Assembly (NCBI GenBank): GCA_017941705.1 | Contig: JAGAVX010000005.1 | Location: 16,911 to 80,910, forward strand | Length of the DNA stretch: 64,000 nt | DNA from: Atopobiaceae bacterium | GTDB lineage: Bacteria; Actinomycetota; Coriobacteriia; Coriobacteriales; Atopobiaceae | Direction of reading: 5' to 3' | In this document: positions 43,866 to 53,168 of the stretch, in pieces | How positions within the stretch are numbered: position 1 is the first letter of the stretch | Layout: the number at the start of each line of letters is the position of its first letter | The notes under the pieces: model-generated | What the model saw: the letters and a program-made list of their open reading frames with translations, nothing else | Told to the model about the DNA's origin: nothing | The model's database searches: none | Made by a program: the position numbers and the translations under genes

Positions 43866-44426
43866 ATGTCGAACGACGAGATGGCAATGCGAGAGATTGG
43901 CCTGCGCATCGAGGGCCTGCGAGAGTCGTGCGACGTCACCCGCGAGGAGATGGCAGCTGACCTCGAGGTCAGCCTCGAGACCTACACGCAGTGGGAGGAG
44001 TCGGGCGCCGACGTGCCCATTTCTGCCATCTACCACATGGCGCAGCGCTTTGGCGTCGAGTTCACCGAGATCCTCACCGGAACGGCTGCCAAGCTCAACA
44101 CCTACCAAGTGGTGCGCAAGGGCCAGGGCCGCGAGGTCGAACGCTATCCGGGCTATCACTTTGAGGACCTTGCCTTCAGGTATCAGAACAAGATCATGCA
44201 GCCGCTCGAGGTGACCATCAACCCCTCGGACGACCCCGCAAAGCTCGTGCAGCACTCCGGGCAGGAGTTCAACCTCGTGCTCGAGGGAACGCTCGTGGTC
44301 GTGTGGGGTGACCGCGAGTTCGTCCTCAACCCGGGTGACAGCATCTACTTCAACCCCTCCATCCCGCACGGGCAGCGCTGCGGCGGCGAGGTACCCGCAC
44401 GGTTTGTGACCGTCATCGCCGAGTAA
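43866..44426 (+). CDS. XRE-family regulator with cupin domain
   Basis: 186 residues: HTH_3 domain at 8-62 (IGLRIEGLRESCDVTREEMAADLEVS) and a C-terminal cupin_2 barrel at 115-182 (HSGQEFNLVLEGTLVVVWGDREFVLNPGDSIYFNPSIPHG, with the two metal-site His). Strong ribosome binding site AACAAGGAGG. It ends 28 nt before the acyl-CoA synthetase gene, a conserved pairing in Coriobacteriia and Clostridia, so it probably senses an acid or thioester product and controls that gene. Confidence 0.9.
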   Translation: MSNDEMAMREIGLRIEGLRESCDVTREEMAADLEVSLETYTQWEESGADVPISAIYHMAQRFGVEFTEILTGTAAKLNTYQVVRKGQGREVERYPGYHFEDLAFRYQNKIMQPLEVTINPSDDPAKLVQHSGQEFNLVLEGTLVVVWGDREFVLNPGDSIYFNPSIPHGQRCGGEVPARFVTVIAE

Positions 44427-44454
44427 GCCGCCATCACCGTCAGATCGAGGAACC

Positions 44455-46185
44455 ATGGACTACATTCTGAGCAAGTACTGCCCCCGTATCGAGTTTGACA
44501 GCTACGAGGACTTCTTTGAGAACTTCCGCATCAACGTGCCCGAGCGCTTCAACTTTGGCTACGACGTCGTCGACGAGTGGGCGCGCGTCGAACCCGACAA
44601 GAAGGCCCTACTGTGGTGCAACGATGCGGGCGAGGAGCGCGAGTTCACCTTCACCGACATCAGCCGCCTCTCGAGCAAGACCGCGCACGCCTTTGCCAAG
44701 CTGGGCATCGGCAAGGGCGACATCGTCATGTGCATCCTGCGCCGCAGGTGGGAGTACTGGGTCGTGGCAAGCGCGCTATGCAAGCTCGGTGCGACGGTCA
44801 TCCCCGCCTCGCTACAGTTGACCACCCACGACATCGCCTATCGCGCCAACACCTGCAACGTGAAGATGATGGTCTGCGTGGCCGACGAGTACGTCAACAC
44901 GCAGGTAGAGGGCGCGCTGCCGCAGGCCCCGAGCATCCAGAACAAGATCATCGTCGCAGGCGAGCGCGAGGGCTGGATCAACTTTGACCAGCTCATCGCC
45001 GACGAGCCCGAGACCTTCGAGCGCCTCGAGGGCGATGCCGGCGTGACGTCGAAGGACATCATGCTCATCTACTTCACCAGCGGAACCACCGGCAACCCCA
45101 AGGCGGTCATGCACAACTACGCGCATCCCCTTGGACACATCATCACCGCCAAGTACTGGCAGCAGGTTCGCGAGAACTGCCTGCACATGAGCGTGACCGA
45201 CAGTGGCTGGGCCAAGTTTGGCTGGGGCAAGATCTACGGCCAGTGGATCGCGGGCGCCGAGATCTTTGCCTACGACATGGACAAGTTCATCCCCACCAAG
45301 CTGCTGCAGCACATGCAGGACTACAAGCTGACCACCTTCTGCGCCCCTCCCACGATGTACCGCTTCATGCTGCAGGAGGACGTGGGCGCCTACGACCTGT
45401 CGAGCATCCAGAACTTTGCCACCGCTGGCGAGCCGCTCAACGCCGAGGTCACGATCCAGTGGGAGAAGTTCACTGGCAAGAAGATCCGCGAGGGCTTTGG
45501 CCAGACCGAGGGGCCGGTGCTCCTCGCGACCTTCCCCTGGCTCGACCCCAAGCCTGGCAGCATGGGCAAGCCCAGTCCGCTGCTCAACATCAAGCTTCTG
45601 GATGACGACGGCAACGAGGTCGAGGACGGCGACGAGGGCGCCATCTGCGTCACCGGCCTCAAGGAGGCCTATCCGCCCGGCCTGTTTGTGGGCTACTTCA
45701 ACCGTCCCGAGGCAACCGCCGAGGCGGTGGGTGGCGACTACTACAACCTGCACGACATGGCCTGGCGCGACATCGACGGCTACGTGAGCTTCGTGGGCCG
45801 CAACGACGACGTCATCAAGTGCTCCGGCTATCGCATCGGCCCCTTCGAGGTGGAGAGCGCCCTCGTCAAGCACGACGCCGTGGTCGAGTGCGCCGTGACC
45901 GCCGCGCCTGACCCCATCCGCGGCAAGGTGGTCAAGGCAACCATCGTGCTTGCCCGCGGATACGAGCCATCGCCCGAGCTCACCAAGGAGCTGCAGAACT
46001 GGGTCAAGCACGAGACCGCTCCGTACAAGTACCCGCGCATCGTCGAGTACGTGGACGAGCTTCCCAAGACCATCGGCGGTAAGATCAAGCGCAAGCTCAT
46101 TCGCACGCGTGACGGGGTAACCGACGACAAGACCCATTCGACGGGGACCGACAGCAGTCACGCCGACGAGTCCTGGCACACCTAG
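44455..46185 (+). CDS. Acyl-CoA synthetase (AMP-forming), MACS type
   Basis: 576 residues. ANL-superfamily ligase activating a carboxylic acid to its CoA thioester through an acyl-adenylate. P-loop-like YFTSGTTGNPKAVMH near residue 205, ATAGEPLNAEV near 323, GFGQTEG near 349, RDIDGYVSFVGRNDDVIKCSGYRIGPFEVESAL near 440, and the C-terminal catalytic Lys in PKTIGGKIKRKLIR near 547. Sequence features are closest to medium-chain or aromatic acid members (MACS), not to acetyl-CoA synthetase. In operon with the cupin regulator. Confidence 0.92.
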   Translation: MDYILSKYCPRIEFDSYEDFFENFRINVPERFNFGYDVVDEWARVEPDKKALLWCNDAGEEREFTFTDISRLSSKTAHAFAKLGIGKGDIVMCILRRRWEYWVVASALCKLGATVIPASLQLTTHDIAYRANTCNVKMMVCVADEYVNTQVEGALPQAPSIQNKIIVAGEREGWINFDQLIADEPETFERLEGDAGVTSKDIMLIYFTSGTTGNPKAVMHNYAHPLGHIITAKYWQQVRENCLHMSVTDSGWAKFGWGKIYGQWIAGAEIFAYDMDKFIPTKLLQHMQDYKLTTFCAPPTMYRFMLQEDVGAYDLSSIQNFATAGEPLNAEVTIQWEKFTGKKIREGFGQTEGPVLLATFPWLDPKPGSMGKPSPLLNIKLLDDDGNEVEDGDEGAICVTGLKEAYPPGLFVGYFNRPEATAEAVGGDYYNLHDMAWRDIDGYVSFVGRNDDVIKCSGYRIGPFEVESALVKHDAVVECAVTAAPDPIRGKVVKATIVLARGYEPSPELTKELQNWVKHETAPYKYPRIVEYVDELPKTIGGKIKRKLIRTRDGVTDDKTHSTGTDSSHADESWHT

Positions 46186-46212
46186 CCGCAAGCCAACGCA
46201 TGCCAATCGAAG

Positions 46213-46243
46213 ACCGCCACCCAGATTGACTCTGGGTGGCGGT
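46213..46243 (+). terminator. Terminator of the acyl-CoA synthetase operon
   Basis: Stem ACCGCCACCCAGA / TCTGGGTGGCGGT (13 bp), loop TTGAC, followed by TCGCGTTTTG, 27 nt after the stop. Confidence 0.8.
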
Positions 46244-46262
46244 TCGCGTTTTGCGTACTCGC

Positions 46263-46324
46263 CGTGCATTGGGGACAGGCACCAATGCACGCGGGCGTGC
46301 GTCGGGGACAGGCACCAATGCACG
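46263..46324. repeat. GGGGACAGG repeat dimer (REP-like)
   Basis: Two head-to-tail copies of CGTGCATTGGGGACAGGCACC-type sequence, each bordered by CGTGC and GCACG. The first has a clean 10-bp stem CGTGCATTGG / CCAATGCACG. The same dimer occurs at 17175-17224. It lies between the terminator and the SH3 gene stop. Confidence 0.75.
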
Positions 46325-46336
46325 CCCCGACAAGAT

Positions 46337-47077
46337 CTACAGCTTCACGAGATAGTCCTTGTTGACGTAGCCGCTCTTACCGTACTTTGACGAGTACACC
46401 CACCAATACTGACGGTTCGACCGGTCTTTGACGGTGACGACATCGCCGGTGTACAGCTCGCCGATCTCGTTGGCCTCGTCGTAGGCGGGGGCCGTGCGCA
46501 GCGCGAGGTAACCCCTTGCAACCCTCACCTTGTACTTCTCGTACGTCGACGGCGTAGTGCCCGAGAGGTACTTGCGGTTCACGTACCCACAGGTGCCATA
46601 CTTTGACGAATACACCCACCAGTAGGTGTCGTTGTACCTCTCGATGAGCGAGACGATGTCACCGGTGTACAGCTCGCCGATCTCGTTGGCCTCGTCGTAA
46701 GCCGGGGCCGTGCGCAGCGCGAGGTAGCCCTTTGCCACCGTGACCCTGTAGTCTCGCTTCACCGAAGTATCGACGCGAACCAGATAGTTCTTGTTGACGT
46801 AACCTTCCCTGTCGTACTTGGGCGAATAGACCCACCAATACTTGCCGTTCGACTTGTCCTTGACTCGGACGACATCGCCGGTGTACAGCTCGCCGATCTC
46901 GTTGGCCTCGTCGTAGGCGGGGGCCGTGCGCAGCGCGAGGTAGCCCTTGTCGACGCGCACGGAATACGTGCTCTGAGAGCCTCCCTTGGCAAGTGCATTG
47001 GCGGGAACCATGGCCACCAGCAGGGCAATCACCACCACAAGCCATCGCATTCCCTTGCGTGAGACATGCCGGTTCAT
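46337..47077 (-). CDS. Secreted protein with three bacterial SH3 domains
   Basis: 246 residues from ATG 47077 (AAGGGAG). Signal peptide of about 33 residues (basic start, WLVVVIALLVAMVPANALA). Three SH3b repeats follow, each containing YLALRTAPAYDEANEIGELYTGD with almost no change, then W-V-YS-KY-x-GYVN. SH3b domains bind peptidoglycan or peptides. There is no catalytic domain, so it may be an accessory wall-binding protein or a secreted ligand. The three DNA repeats are nearly identical over about 70 bp, indicating recent duplication or gene conversion. Confidence 0.85.
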   Translation of the reverse strand: MNRHVSRKGMRWLVVVIALLVAMVPANALAKGGSQSTYSVRVDKGYLALRTAPAYDEANEIGELYTGDVVRVKDKSNGKYWWVYSPKYDREGYVNKNYLVRVDTSVKRDYRVTVAKGYLALRTAPAYDEANEIGELYTGDIVSLIERYNDTYWWVYSSKYGTCGYVNRKYLSGTTPSTYEKYKVRVARGYLALRTAPAYDEANEIGELYTGDVVTVKDRSNRQYWWVYSSKYGKSGYVNKDYLVKL

Positions 47078-47210
47078 GCTCGCTCCCTTCTCTCGCGCCA
47101 ATGGAGTCACCGTCATTTTACCGTAGCCGAACAGCGGCACGATCAAGCAACGCCGGCACACCGGGCGTGCGTGCCCATCAGAGCGGCAAGAGCTTTGGCG
47201 CACGTGAGAG

Positions 47211-47930
47211 CTACAGCAGCGCCGTGACGACCTGCATCAGGGGCACCAAGGCAATCGGCATGAACGCCGCGGGAAGGAGGTTCGCGACCTTGATGTCGGT
47301 TATCCCCAGCAGGTTGGTGCCAACGGCAAAGAGCAGCATCGAGCCCGTCACCGACATCTGCGCAATCACCGCATCGGTCAGCATCGGACCCAGCGCACTC
47401 CCCGCCAGACTGAGGGCCGACTCGTACACCAACAGCGCCACGCCGCAGAACGGCACGCCGATGCCCAGGGTCGCCGCCATCGGAATGCACACGACAAGGT
47501 CGATGACGCCCTTGGCGATGAGGGTCGAGTGATCGAGCGAAAGGCCGCTCTCAAGCGCTCCGACGATCGCCATCGCGCCCGTGCAGGTGAAGAGCGTGGA
47601 CGTCACGAAGCCCTCCGAGAAGCTGCCGAATCGGTCACTGCCCGAAAGAAGGGCGTCGAGCCGCGCCTGCACCCAGTCGCCAAGCCGATGGATGGCCTTG
47701 TCGATGTCGAGGACGTAGCCCAATGCCGCGCCTATCGCGACCGCCAGCGTCACGACCGCGATATCGCCCTCCCCCGCCATGCCCTGCACGGCGACGAGAA
47801 TCACGCACAGGCCCTGGCCCTTGAGGAGAAAGTCCCCAAGGTCGTCCGAGACCCAACGCTTGAACACCAAGCCGAGGATGCCTCCCACCATAGCCTCGAG
47901 CCCGTTCATCAGGGCACCAAAGATCACCAT
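47211..47930 (-). CDS. DUF554 membrane protein
   Basis: 239 residues from ATG 47930 with seven or so TM helices and the DUF554 (YdfK-type) pattern: MNGLEAMVGGILGL near the N-terminus, GDIAVVTLAVAIGAALGYVLDID near 57, GFVTSTLFTCTGAMAIVGALESGL near 105, and LPAAFMPIALVPLM at the end. Function unknown, although the family is widespread in anaerobic bacteria. Encoded just downstream of the SNF2-gene stop on the same strand (82 nt). Confidence 0.85.
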   Translation of the reverse strand: MVIFGALMNGLEAMVGGILGLVFKRWVSDDLGDFLLKGQGLCVILVAVQGMAGEGDIAVVTLAVAIGAALGYVLDIDKAIHRLGDWVQARLDALLSGSDRFGSFSEGFVTSTLFTCTGAMAIVGALESGLSLDHSTLIAKGVIDLVVCIPMAATLGIGVPFCGVALLVYESALSLAGSALGPMLTDAVIAQMSVTGSMLLFAVGTNLLGITDIKVANLLPAAFMPIALVPLMQVVTALL

Positions 47931-48011
47931 GTACGTCAGTCTCCCCACATGCAAACGCAAGCGACGGCCATCCGCGCCGGCACGGGCCGTCTCAACACAA
48001 TTGCAACCACT

Positions 48012-51000
48012 TTACTCTTCCAGCAGCCTCAGCAGGTCGTCGCGACTCAACGCCCCCAGCGACGCCGCTCCCCCACCAGCCGCGACAAAGCGCTCGGCAA
48101 GCTCGCCCTTGGCCTCCTGCAGCATGAGGATGCGCTCCTCGATCGTATGTGCGGCGATGACCTTGTACACCGTCACGTCTCGCGTCTGCCCGATGCGATG
48201 GGCGCGATCGGTCGCCTGATCCTGCACGGCAAGGTTCCACCAGGGATCGGCATGGATGACGACCGAGGCACCCACGAGGTTGAGGCCTGTGCCGCCCGCG
48301 CGAAGCGACACGAGAAAGACGGGAGTGTCGTCGGCGTTGAAGGCGTCGACCAGCTCGACGCGGCGCTTCTTGGGCGTTTCGCCCGTGATCGTGTAGTAGG
48401 CCATCCCCTCTTCGTCGAGCCGTTCGGCAATAAGCGAAAGAAAGCTGGTGAACTGCGAGAACACAAGCACCTTCTCGCGCGCGTCCATGGCCGAGGACAC
48501 GAGCTGCCAGATGGTGTCGAGCTTGCAGCTCCCTCCCTCGTAGTCCTCGTACACCAGCCGCGGGTCGCAGCAGAGCTGTCGCAGACGCGTGAGCTCGGCC
48601 AGCACTTGCATCCGCTCCGTGCCAAGGTCATCGAGGGAGCTTCCCTCAAGCGACATGCGCAATGCCTGCTCGCGGGCATCGTAGAGCTCGCGCTGCGTGC
48701 GGCCCATCCGACAGGCAACCACCTGCTCGAGCTTGTCGGGCAGATCGTCGAGCACCTCGCTCTTGAGGCGCCTAAGCACGAAGGGGCTCACCGTCTCACG
48801 CAGCATGCGCGCGGCATCCTCATCGCCGTCCGCAATGGGAAGCTCGTAGCGGTCGCGGAACCGCTCGTATCCACCCAACAGACCGGGCATGAGAAAGTCA
48901 AAGATGCTCCAGAGCTCGGAGAGGCGATTCTCCACGGGAGTACCCGTAAGGGCAAAGCGATGGGTCGCCACAAGCGTCTTGACCGCCCTCGCCGCCAACG
49001 TCTGGTGGTTCTTGATGTACTGGGCCTCATCGAGCACCACTGCCCACAGGCGCCGGCTCGCATAGTCCTCGATGTCGCGTCTGAGCAGGTCGTAGGAGGT
49101 GATGAGCACCTCATGTCCACCCTGTGCCCGTATGCGGCGGCGCTCCTGCGCATCGCCAGAGACGGCTGCGACATCGAGCTCCGGCGCAAACTTCTCGAAC
49201 TCGGCGACCCAGTTGTACACCAGCGACGCGGGGCACACGATGAGCGACTGGCCCTGCCCGCGGCAGGCAAGCAGCAGCGAGATGACCTGGACTGACTTGC
49301 CCAATCCCATCTCGTCAGCAAGGATGCCGCCAAAGCCCATGTCCGTGAGCGCCGACAGCCACTTGAAGCCAGCGATCTGGTAGGGCCTGAGCGCCTCGAC
49401 CAGAGACGCGGGCGGTTCGTAACCGTCCACGTCGACGGTCCGAAACTCTTCCAGCTGCCTTTTGAACAGTACGTCCTTCTGGTCGTCGGGCATCAGCGCA
49501 TCGAGCAAAAACGCCTTATACGATGGAATCGCGACGGTGCCGCACGCCAGCTCCGATGCAGTGAGGCTCAGCTCGTCTGCAAGGCGAGCGGCCTCGTCAA
49601 GATCCACGCCCCGCAGGTCGACGAAGGAGCCGTCGCGCAGGCGGTGGTAGGTCTTGCGCATCCGGTAACTGCCCAGGATGGACCACAGCTCACGCTGCGG
49701 GATGTCGTTGGCAAGAAGCGAGAGGTCAAACAGGCCCGACCGCGACGTGGCACCCACATGTACCGTCGGCTTGCGCCGTGGCTCTAGCCGCGCAAATGCC
49801 TCCGACGCCCGCACCTCGCCCAATCGCGAGAGCTCAGGCACCCCCTCGAACACGATGCGGGCAATGGAGTCGTTGTCAGGTCGGCTGACGAGCACGCCCG
49901 ACTCTCGTGCTGTGGTGAAGTAGCGGGTCACCACCGACCGCGCCTCGGCCTCGGCGCGCAGGTCGCGCCATAGGGCCTGCTCGCCCTGCGCGCGATCAAA
50001 CAGGCGCACGGTCTTCATCCCGTACTTTGCCAGCGCATCGCACGTTACCAGGTTGCCCATGCAGTCGAGCAGAAAGACCAGACGCAGCGGGTCGGGCCGC
50101 AGGGCATCGAGCTCGGCAGGGACTGTGACCTGCAGGGACTGTTCGATGGCAGGGAGTGCCGTGACGCAAAAACGGCGAGCGTCCTCGGTAGTCATGAGCA
50201 AGCTGGACGACTGGCTGCAGTAGACCTGTTGCAAGAACGGCGCGGCTGGCAGCATGCGGTCGGTGCACCGGTACAGCACCGATTCCTGAAGCGCATACAT
50301 ATGCTCGCCCGTAGTGAACACCTCGAGCTCGCCCGAGCGCACCATCTCGAAGCCATCACCGCCAGAGGGTACAAGCTCGACCGAAACCACCGGGTCCCCG
50401 TCGGCCACCGTCACGTCGCGCGCATATGATGCCTGCGGCCCGGATGCCGGCTCGTACGTAACGGTCCTGCCTCTCAGCAGACGCAGGAGCTCGTCGATCT
50501 CGGGTGGCGAGAGACGAAGCTCCTTGCCCACCGAGAGCGCCGATCCCGACGTCGCGTAGACGTGGCCATACACCCGGTTGCCCGCATACGAGCGCCGATT
50601 GCGAACGCAGCGGCACACGAACATGACCAGTTCGCGGTCCTCCTCGACGAAGGACCCGAGCTCGTGGGTGAAGGCCAGACGCTTGCCATACTCGAAGAAC
50701 GAGCCCTCGGTGACGTGCGCCTCGAACGCGCCAAGGTCTCGCACCACGTAGGCGCCCCGCGTCCCCGCAAGACGCAGGCCGAGGAACAGCTCGTTGTCAT
50801 GCATGAGACGCGGCACGACGCGCACGGTCGCGGGCGCCTCGCCCGCACCGCTCGCAATGCGCGGGCGCGCCATCCGCGCGCTCCGATCCAGGAAGGACGT
50901 TATTGCCGTCGAGGTCGACAGGTGCTGGAGGTGACTGAATCCCTCGTACAGCTCTCCGTTGCGATTGAAGTCAATCGCCAGCGCGATGCTGTGCTTGCAG

Positions 51001-51257
51001 GGCCCCGAGAACTTTCGGGCTGCCGGACAGGTGCACGAGTAGGAGTGAACGGTGTCGTCCGTCTCGTCGAGCGTAACCGATGTCTCATAGCTGTCCATGT
51101 ATCCCGACGCGCTGTCGACATGGGCGCTGATGTGGGTGAGGTGCCCCTCGTAGCTGCAGGCACGCTCCCAAATGCGCCCCTCGCGACGTGCGATGATGCG
51201 AGCGCGGCCAAGGATCGCGGGACGACAGACCGCTGCTAGCGCCTCCTCCGAGATCAT
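48012..51257 (-). CDS. SWIM zinc-finger SNF2-family ATPase
   Basis: 1081 residues from ATG 51257 (GGGAGGT 6 nt upstream; the frame's upstream extension is unlikely). N-terminal SWIM finger CTCPAARKFSGPCKH with Cys75, Cys77, Cys87 and His89. A middle region of about 450 residues shows no known domain. The SNF2 ATPase core follows: motif I DEMGLGKSVQVIS, motif II LDEAQYIKN, motif III LTGTPVENRLSELW. The helicase C domain has VFSQFTSF, VSLRAGGTGLNL and DRAHRIGQ. SWIM-SNF2 proteins are nucleic-acid translocases (HepA/RapA relatives); some belong to phage-defence systems, but no partner gene is here. Its start overlaps the DMT stop by 4 nt. Confidence 0.93.
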   Translation of the reverse strand: MISEEALAAVCRPAILGRARIIARREGRIWERACSYEGHLTHISAHVDSASGYMDSYETSVTLDETDDTVHSYSCTCPAARKFSGPCKHSIALAIDFNRNGELYEGFSHLQHLSTSTAITSFLDRSARMARPRIASGAGEAPATVRVVPRLMHDNELFLGLRLAGTRGAYVVRDLGAFEAHVTEGSFFEYGKRLAFTHELGSFVEEDRELVMFVCRCVRNRRSYAGNRVYGHVYATSGSALSVGKELRLSPPEIDELLRLLRGRTVTYEPASGPQASYARDVTVADGDPVVSVELVPSGGDGFEMVRSGELEVFTTGEHMYALQESVLYRCTDRMLPAAPFLQQVYCSQSSSLLMTTEDARRFCVTALPAIEQSLQVTVPAELDALRPDPLRLVFLLDCMGNLVTCDALAKYGMKTVRLFDRAQGEQALWRDLRAEAEARSVVTRYFTTARESGVLVSRPDNDSIARIVFEGVPELSRLGEVRASEAFARLEPRRKPTVHVGATSRSGLFDLSLLANDIPQRELWSILGSYRMRKTYHRLRDGSFVDLRGVDLDEAARLADELSLTASELACGTVAIPSYKAFLLDALMPDDQKDVLFKRQLEEFRTVDVDGYEPPASLVEALRPYQIAGFKWLSALTDMGFGGILADEMGLGKSVQVISLLLACRGQGQSLIVCPASLVYNWVAEFEKFAPELDVAAVSGDAQERRRIRAQGGHEVLITSYDLLRRDIEDYASRRLWAVVLDEAQYIKNHQTLAARAVKTLVATHRFALTGTPVENRLSELWSIFDFLMPGLLGGYERFRDRYELPIADGDEDAARMLRETVSPFVLRRLKSEVLDDLPDKLEQVVACRMGRTQRELYDAREQALRMSLEGSSLDDLGTERMQVLAELTRLRQLCCDPRLVYEDYEGGSCKLDTIWQLVSSAMDAREKVLVFSQFTSFLSLIAERLDEEGMAYYTITGETPKKRRVELVDAFNADDTPVFLVSLRAGGTGLNLVGASVVIHADPWWNLAVQDQATDRAHRIGQTRDVTVYKVIAAHTIEERILMLQEAKGELAERFVAAGGGAASLGALSRDDLLRLLEE

Positions 51258-52156
51258 GCGGCCACCTCCCGCAAATCGTCCCCCGACGCCTGGCTCAGCA
51301 CGACCGAGACAAGGATCAGCGCAAAGCCGAGAGCCACCGGGACGGACAGGCGCTCTCCGTAGAAGACAATCGAGAAGATGGTGGCAAACACGCTCTCGAG
51401 CGACATGAGCAGGGCCGCACGGCCGGAAGGAACGTGCTGTTGCGCCACGTTCTGCAGGAGCATGCAGAGCATCGTCGAGGCAAGCACCACATAGGCTAGC
51501 TGCGCAAAGAAGCCGGATAGCAAGTCGTCCGGCACAGGGAGCCTCTCGGCGACGAGTGACCAGCCGAGGCACACTGCCGCCATCGTGGCAAGTTCGACGA
51601 AGGTGACCGTAACAAAGTCGCACCCCCGCCCAAACCAGTCGACACACAGGATGTTCAGCGCAAAGAAGACGGCGCCCACCAACGTGAGGACGTCACCTCT
51701 CGACAGGGCCATCCCCAGGTCGCCGCGAAGCGACACGAACCCGATTCCCGCCAGGCAGAGGAAGGCGCACAAGACGTCGCGCCCAGTTGGTCGCCGCCGC
51801 TCGAAGAGCCATGCCAGGAAGGGCACCATCACGCAGTACGAGCCGGTAAGAAACGCGTTGCGCCCCGGCGTCGTGTCAACCAGCCCGACATTCTGGACGA
51901 GAAACGCAAGGCCCTCCGGGATGCCGATGAGCACGCCAGCGCGAAGATGCCGTGCGTCGAGGTGGCGCCTGATCCGACGCAGAAAGGGCACGCCGAGCAC
52001 AAGCGCCGCCAGTGAGAATCTCATGGTAAGAAGCCAGCCGGGCGACATGCTGTCGAGAGCCCCCTTGAGCACGATGAAGGACCCGCCCCAAAGGACGGTT
52101 ACCGCCACCAGCGCCAGCTCGTAGACCCCCACCGATATGTTGCCCTGTTTCTGCAT
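51254..52156 (-). CDS. EamA-type (DMT) transporter
   Basis: 300 residues with ten hydrophobic helices in two EamA halves. Signatures: TVLWGGSFIVLKGALDSMSPGWLLTMRF at the N-terminus and LLMSLESVFATIFSIVFYGERLSVPVALGF near the C-terminus. Such proteins export amino acids or metabolites; the substrate is unknown. The stop overlaps the SNF2 start (ATGA), so the pair is translationally coupled, an unusual transporter-helicase operon. Confidence 0.9.
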   Translation of the reverse strand: MQKQGNISVGVYELALVAVTVLWGGSFIVLKGALDSMSPGWLLTMRFSLAALVLGVPFLRRIRRHLDARHLRAGVLIGIPEGLAFLVQNVGLVDTTPGRNAFLTGSYCVMVPFLAWLFERRRPTGRDVLCAFLCLAGIGFVSLRGDLGMALSRGDVLTLVGAVFFALNILCVDWFGRGCDFVTVTFVELATMAAVCLGWSLVAERLPVPDDLLSGFFAQLAYVVLASTMLCMLLQNVAQQHVPSGRAALLMSLESVFATIFSIVFYGERLSVPVALGFALILVSVVLSQASGDDLREVAA

Positions 52157-52445
52157 TCGAACAATTATAAGTTCTCGGTCGCCAAGCGCAAAGCCACAAC
52201 CGATGTTTATACTGCCCGCTACCGCTCCACTGCCACTCGGGGCAACGTTTCCCGAACAACTGTTGACGTCCGCGCATCCGCCCCCCGATTACATCACTTT
52301 GTGCCGTACACTATGCGCGTAGTATGTCGCGATGTGCGACAGCTTGGCCGTCCGGATGCGTGAGACCACCCGGACCGCCGTAAACATCGGACTTCAGCAC
52401 GCCCCACAAGAGGGCGCGTGCGTGATGTGTTGGAGAGGAGCATTC

Positions 52446-53138
52446 ATGCAGTATTCGTCAGAAGTGGAGAAGATGTGCCCCGTGACCAAGGGCGCATACC
52501 ACGGGCCCGCACCCATTCCCGAGGAGGGTGCATGGGTCCAGGCTAAGCAGCTCGAGGACATCTCCGGCTACACCCATGGCATCGGTTGGTGCGCTCCCCA
52601 GCAGGGTGGCTGCAAGCTGAGCCTCAACGTCAAGAAGGGCATCATTGAGGAGGCCCTCGTTGAGACCATCGGCTGCTCCGGCATGACCCACTCCGCCGCC
52701 ATGGCCGCCGAGATCCTGCCCAAGAAGACCATTCTTGAGGCCCTCAACACCGACCTCGTGTGCGACGCCATCAACGTCGCCATGCGCGAGCTGTTCCTGC
52801 AGATCGTGTACGGCCGCACCCAGACCGCCTTCTCCGAGGACGGCCTGCCCATCGGTGCTGGCCTCGACGACCTCGGCAAGGGCCTGCGCTCCATGGTCGG
52901 CACCACCTACGGCACCGCCGCCAAGGGCGCCCGTTACCTCGAGCTCACCCAGGGCTACATCACTCAGCTGGCCCTCAACGACAACAACGAGATCATCGGC
53001 TTCGAGTTCCTGAACCTCGGCAAGTTCATGGAGGACGTCAAGGCTGGCAAGGATGCCAACGAGGCCATCAAGGCCAACACCGGCCGCTATGGCCAGTGGG
53101 ACGCCCCCGCCAAGACCATCGACCCGCGCAAAGAGTAA
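52446..53138 (+). CDS. Iron-sulfur cluster assembly scaffold-like protein (GGGtGRT partner)
   Basis: 230 residues with the cysteine pattern of the scaffold-like family that always precedes the GGGtGRT gene: EKMCPVTKG, WCAPQQGGCKLSLNV near residue 55 and ETIGCSGMTHSAAMAAEIL near 77, resembling NifU-type Cys motifs. It may bind an Fe-S cluster or a metal. Codon use is strongly biased (GCC, CTC, AAG, ATC) compared with neighbours, as in highly expressed genes. A 30-nt gap separates it from the GGGtGRT gene. Function of the pair is not known. Confidence 0.85.
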   Translation: MQYSSEVEKMCPVTKGAYHGPAPIPEEGAWVQAKQLEDISGYTHGIGWCAPQQGGCKLSLNVKKGIIEEALVETIGCSGMTHSAAMAAEILPKKTILEALNTDLVCDAINVAMRELFLQIVYGRTQTAFSEDGLPIGAGLDDLGKGLRSMVGTTYGTAAKGARYLELTQGYITQLALNDNNEIIGFEFLNLGKFMEDVKAGKDANEAIKANTGRYGQWDAPAKTIDPRKE

Positions 53139-53168
53139 CTTCGACCACAAGGAAAGGAGCTGAGCTTA

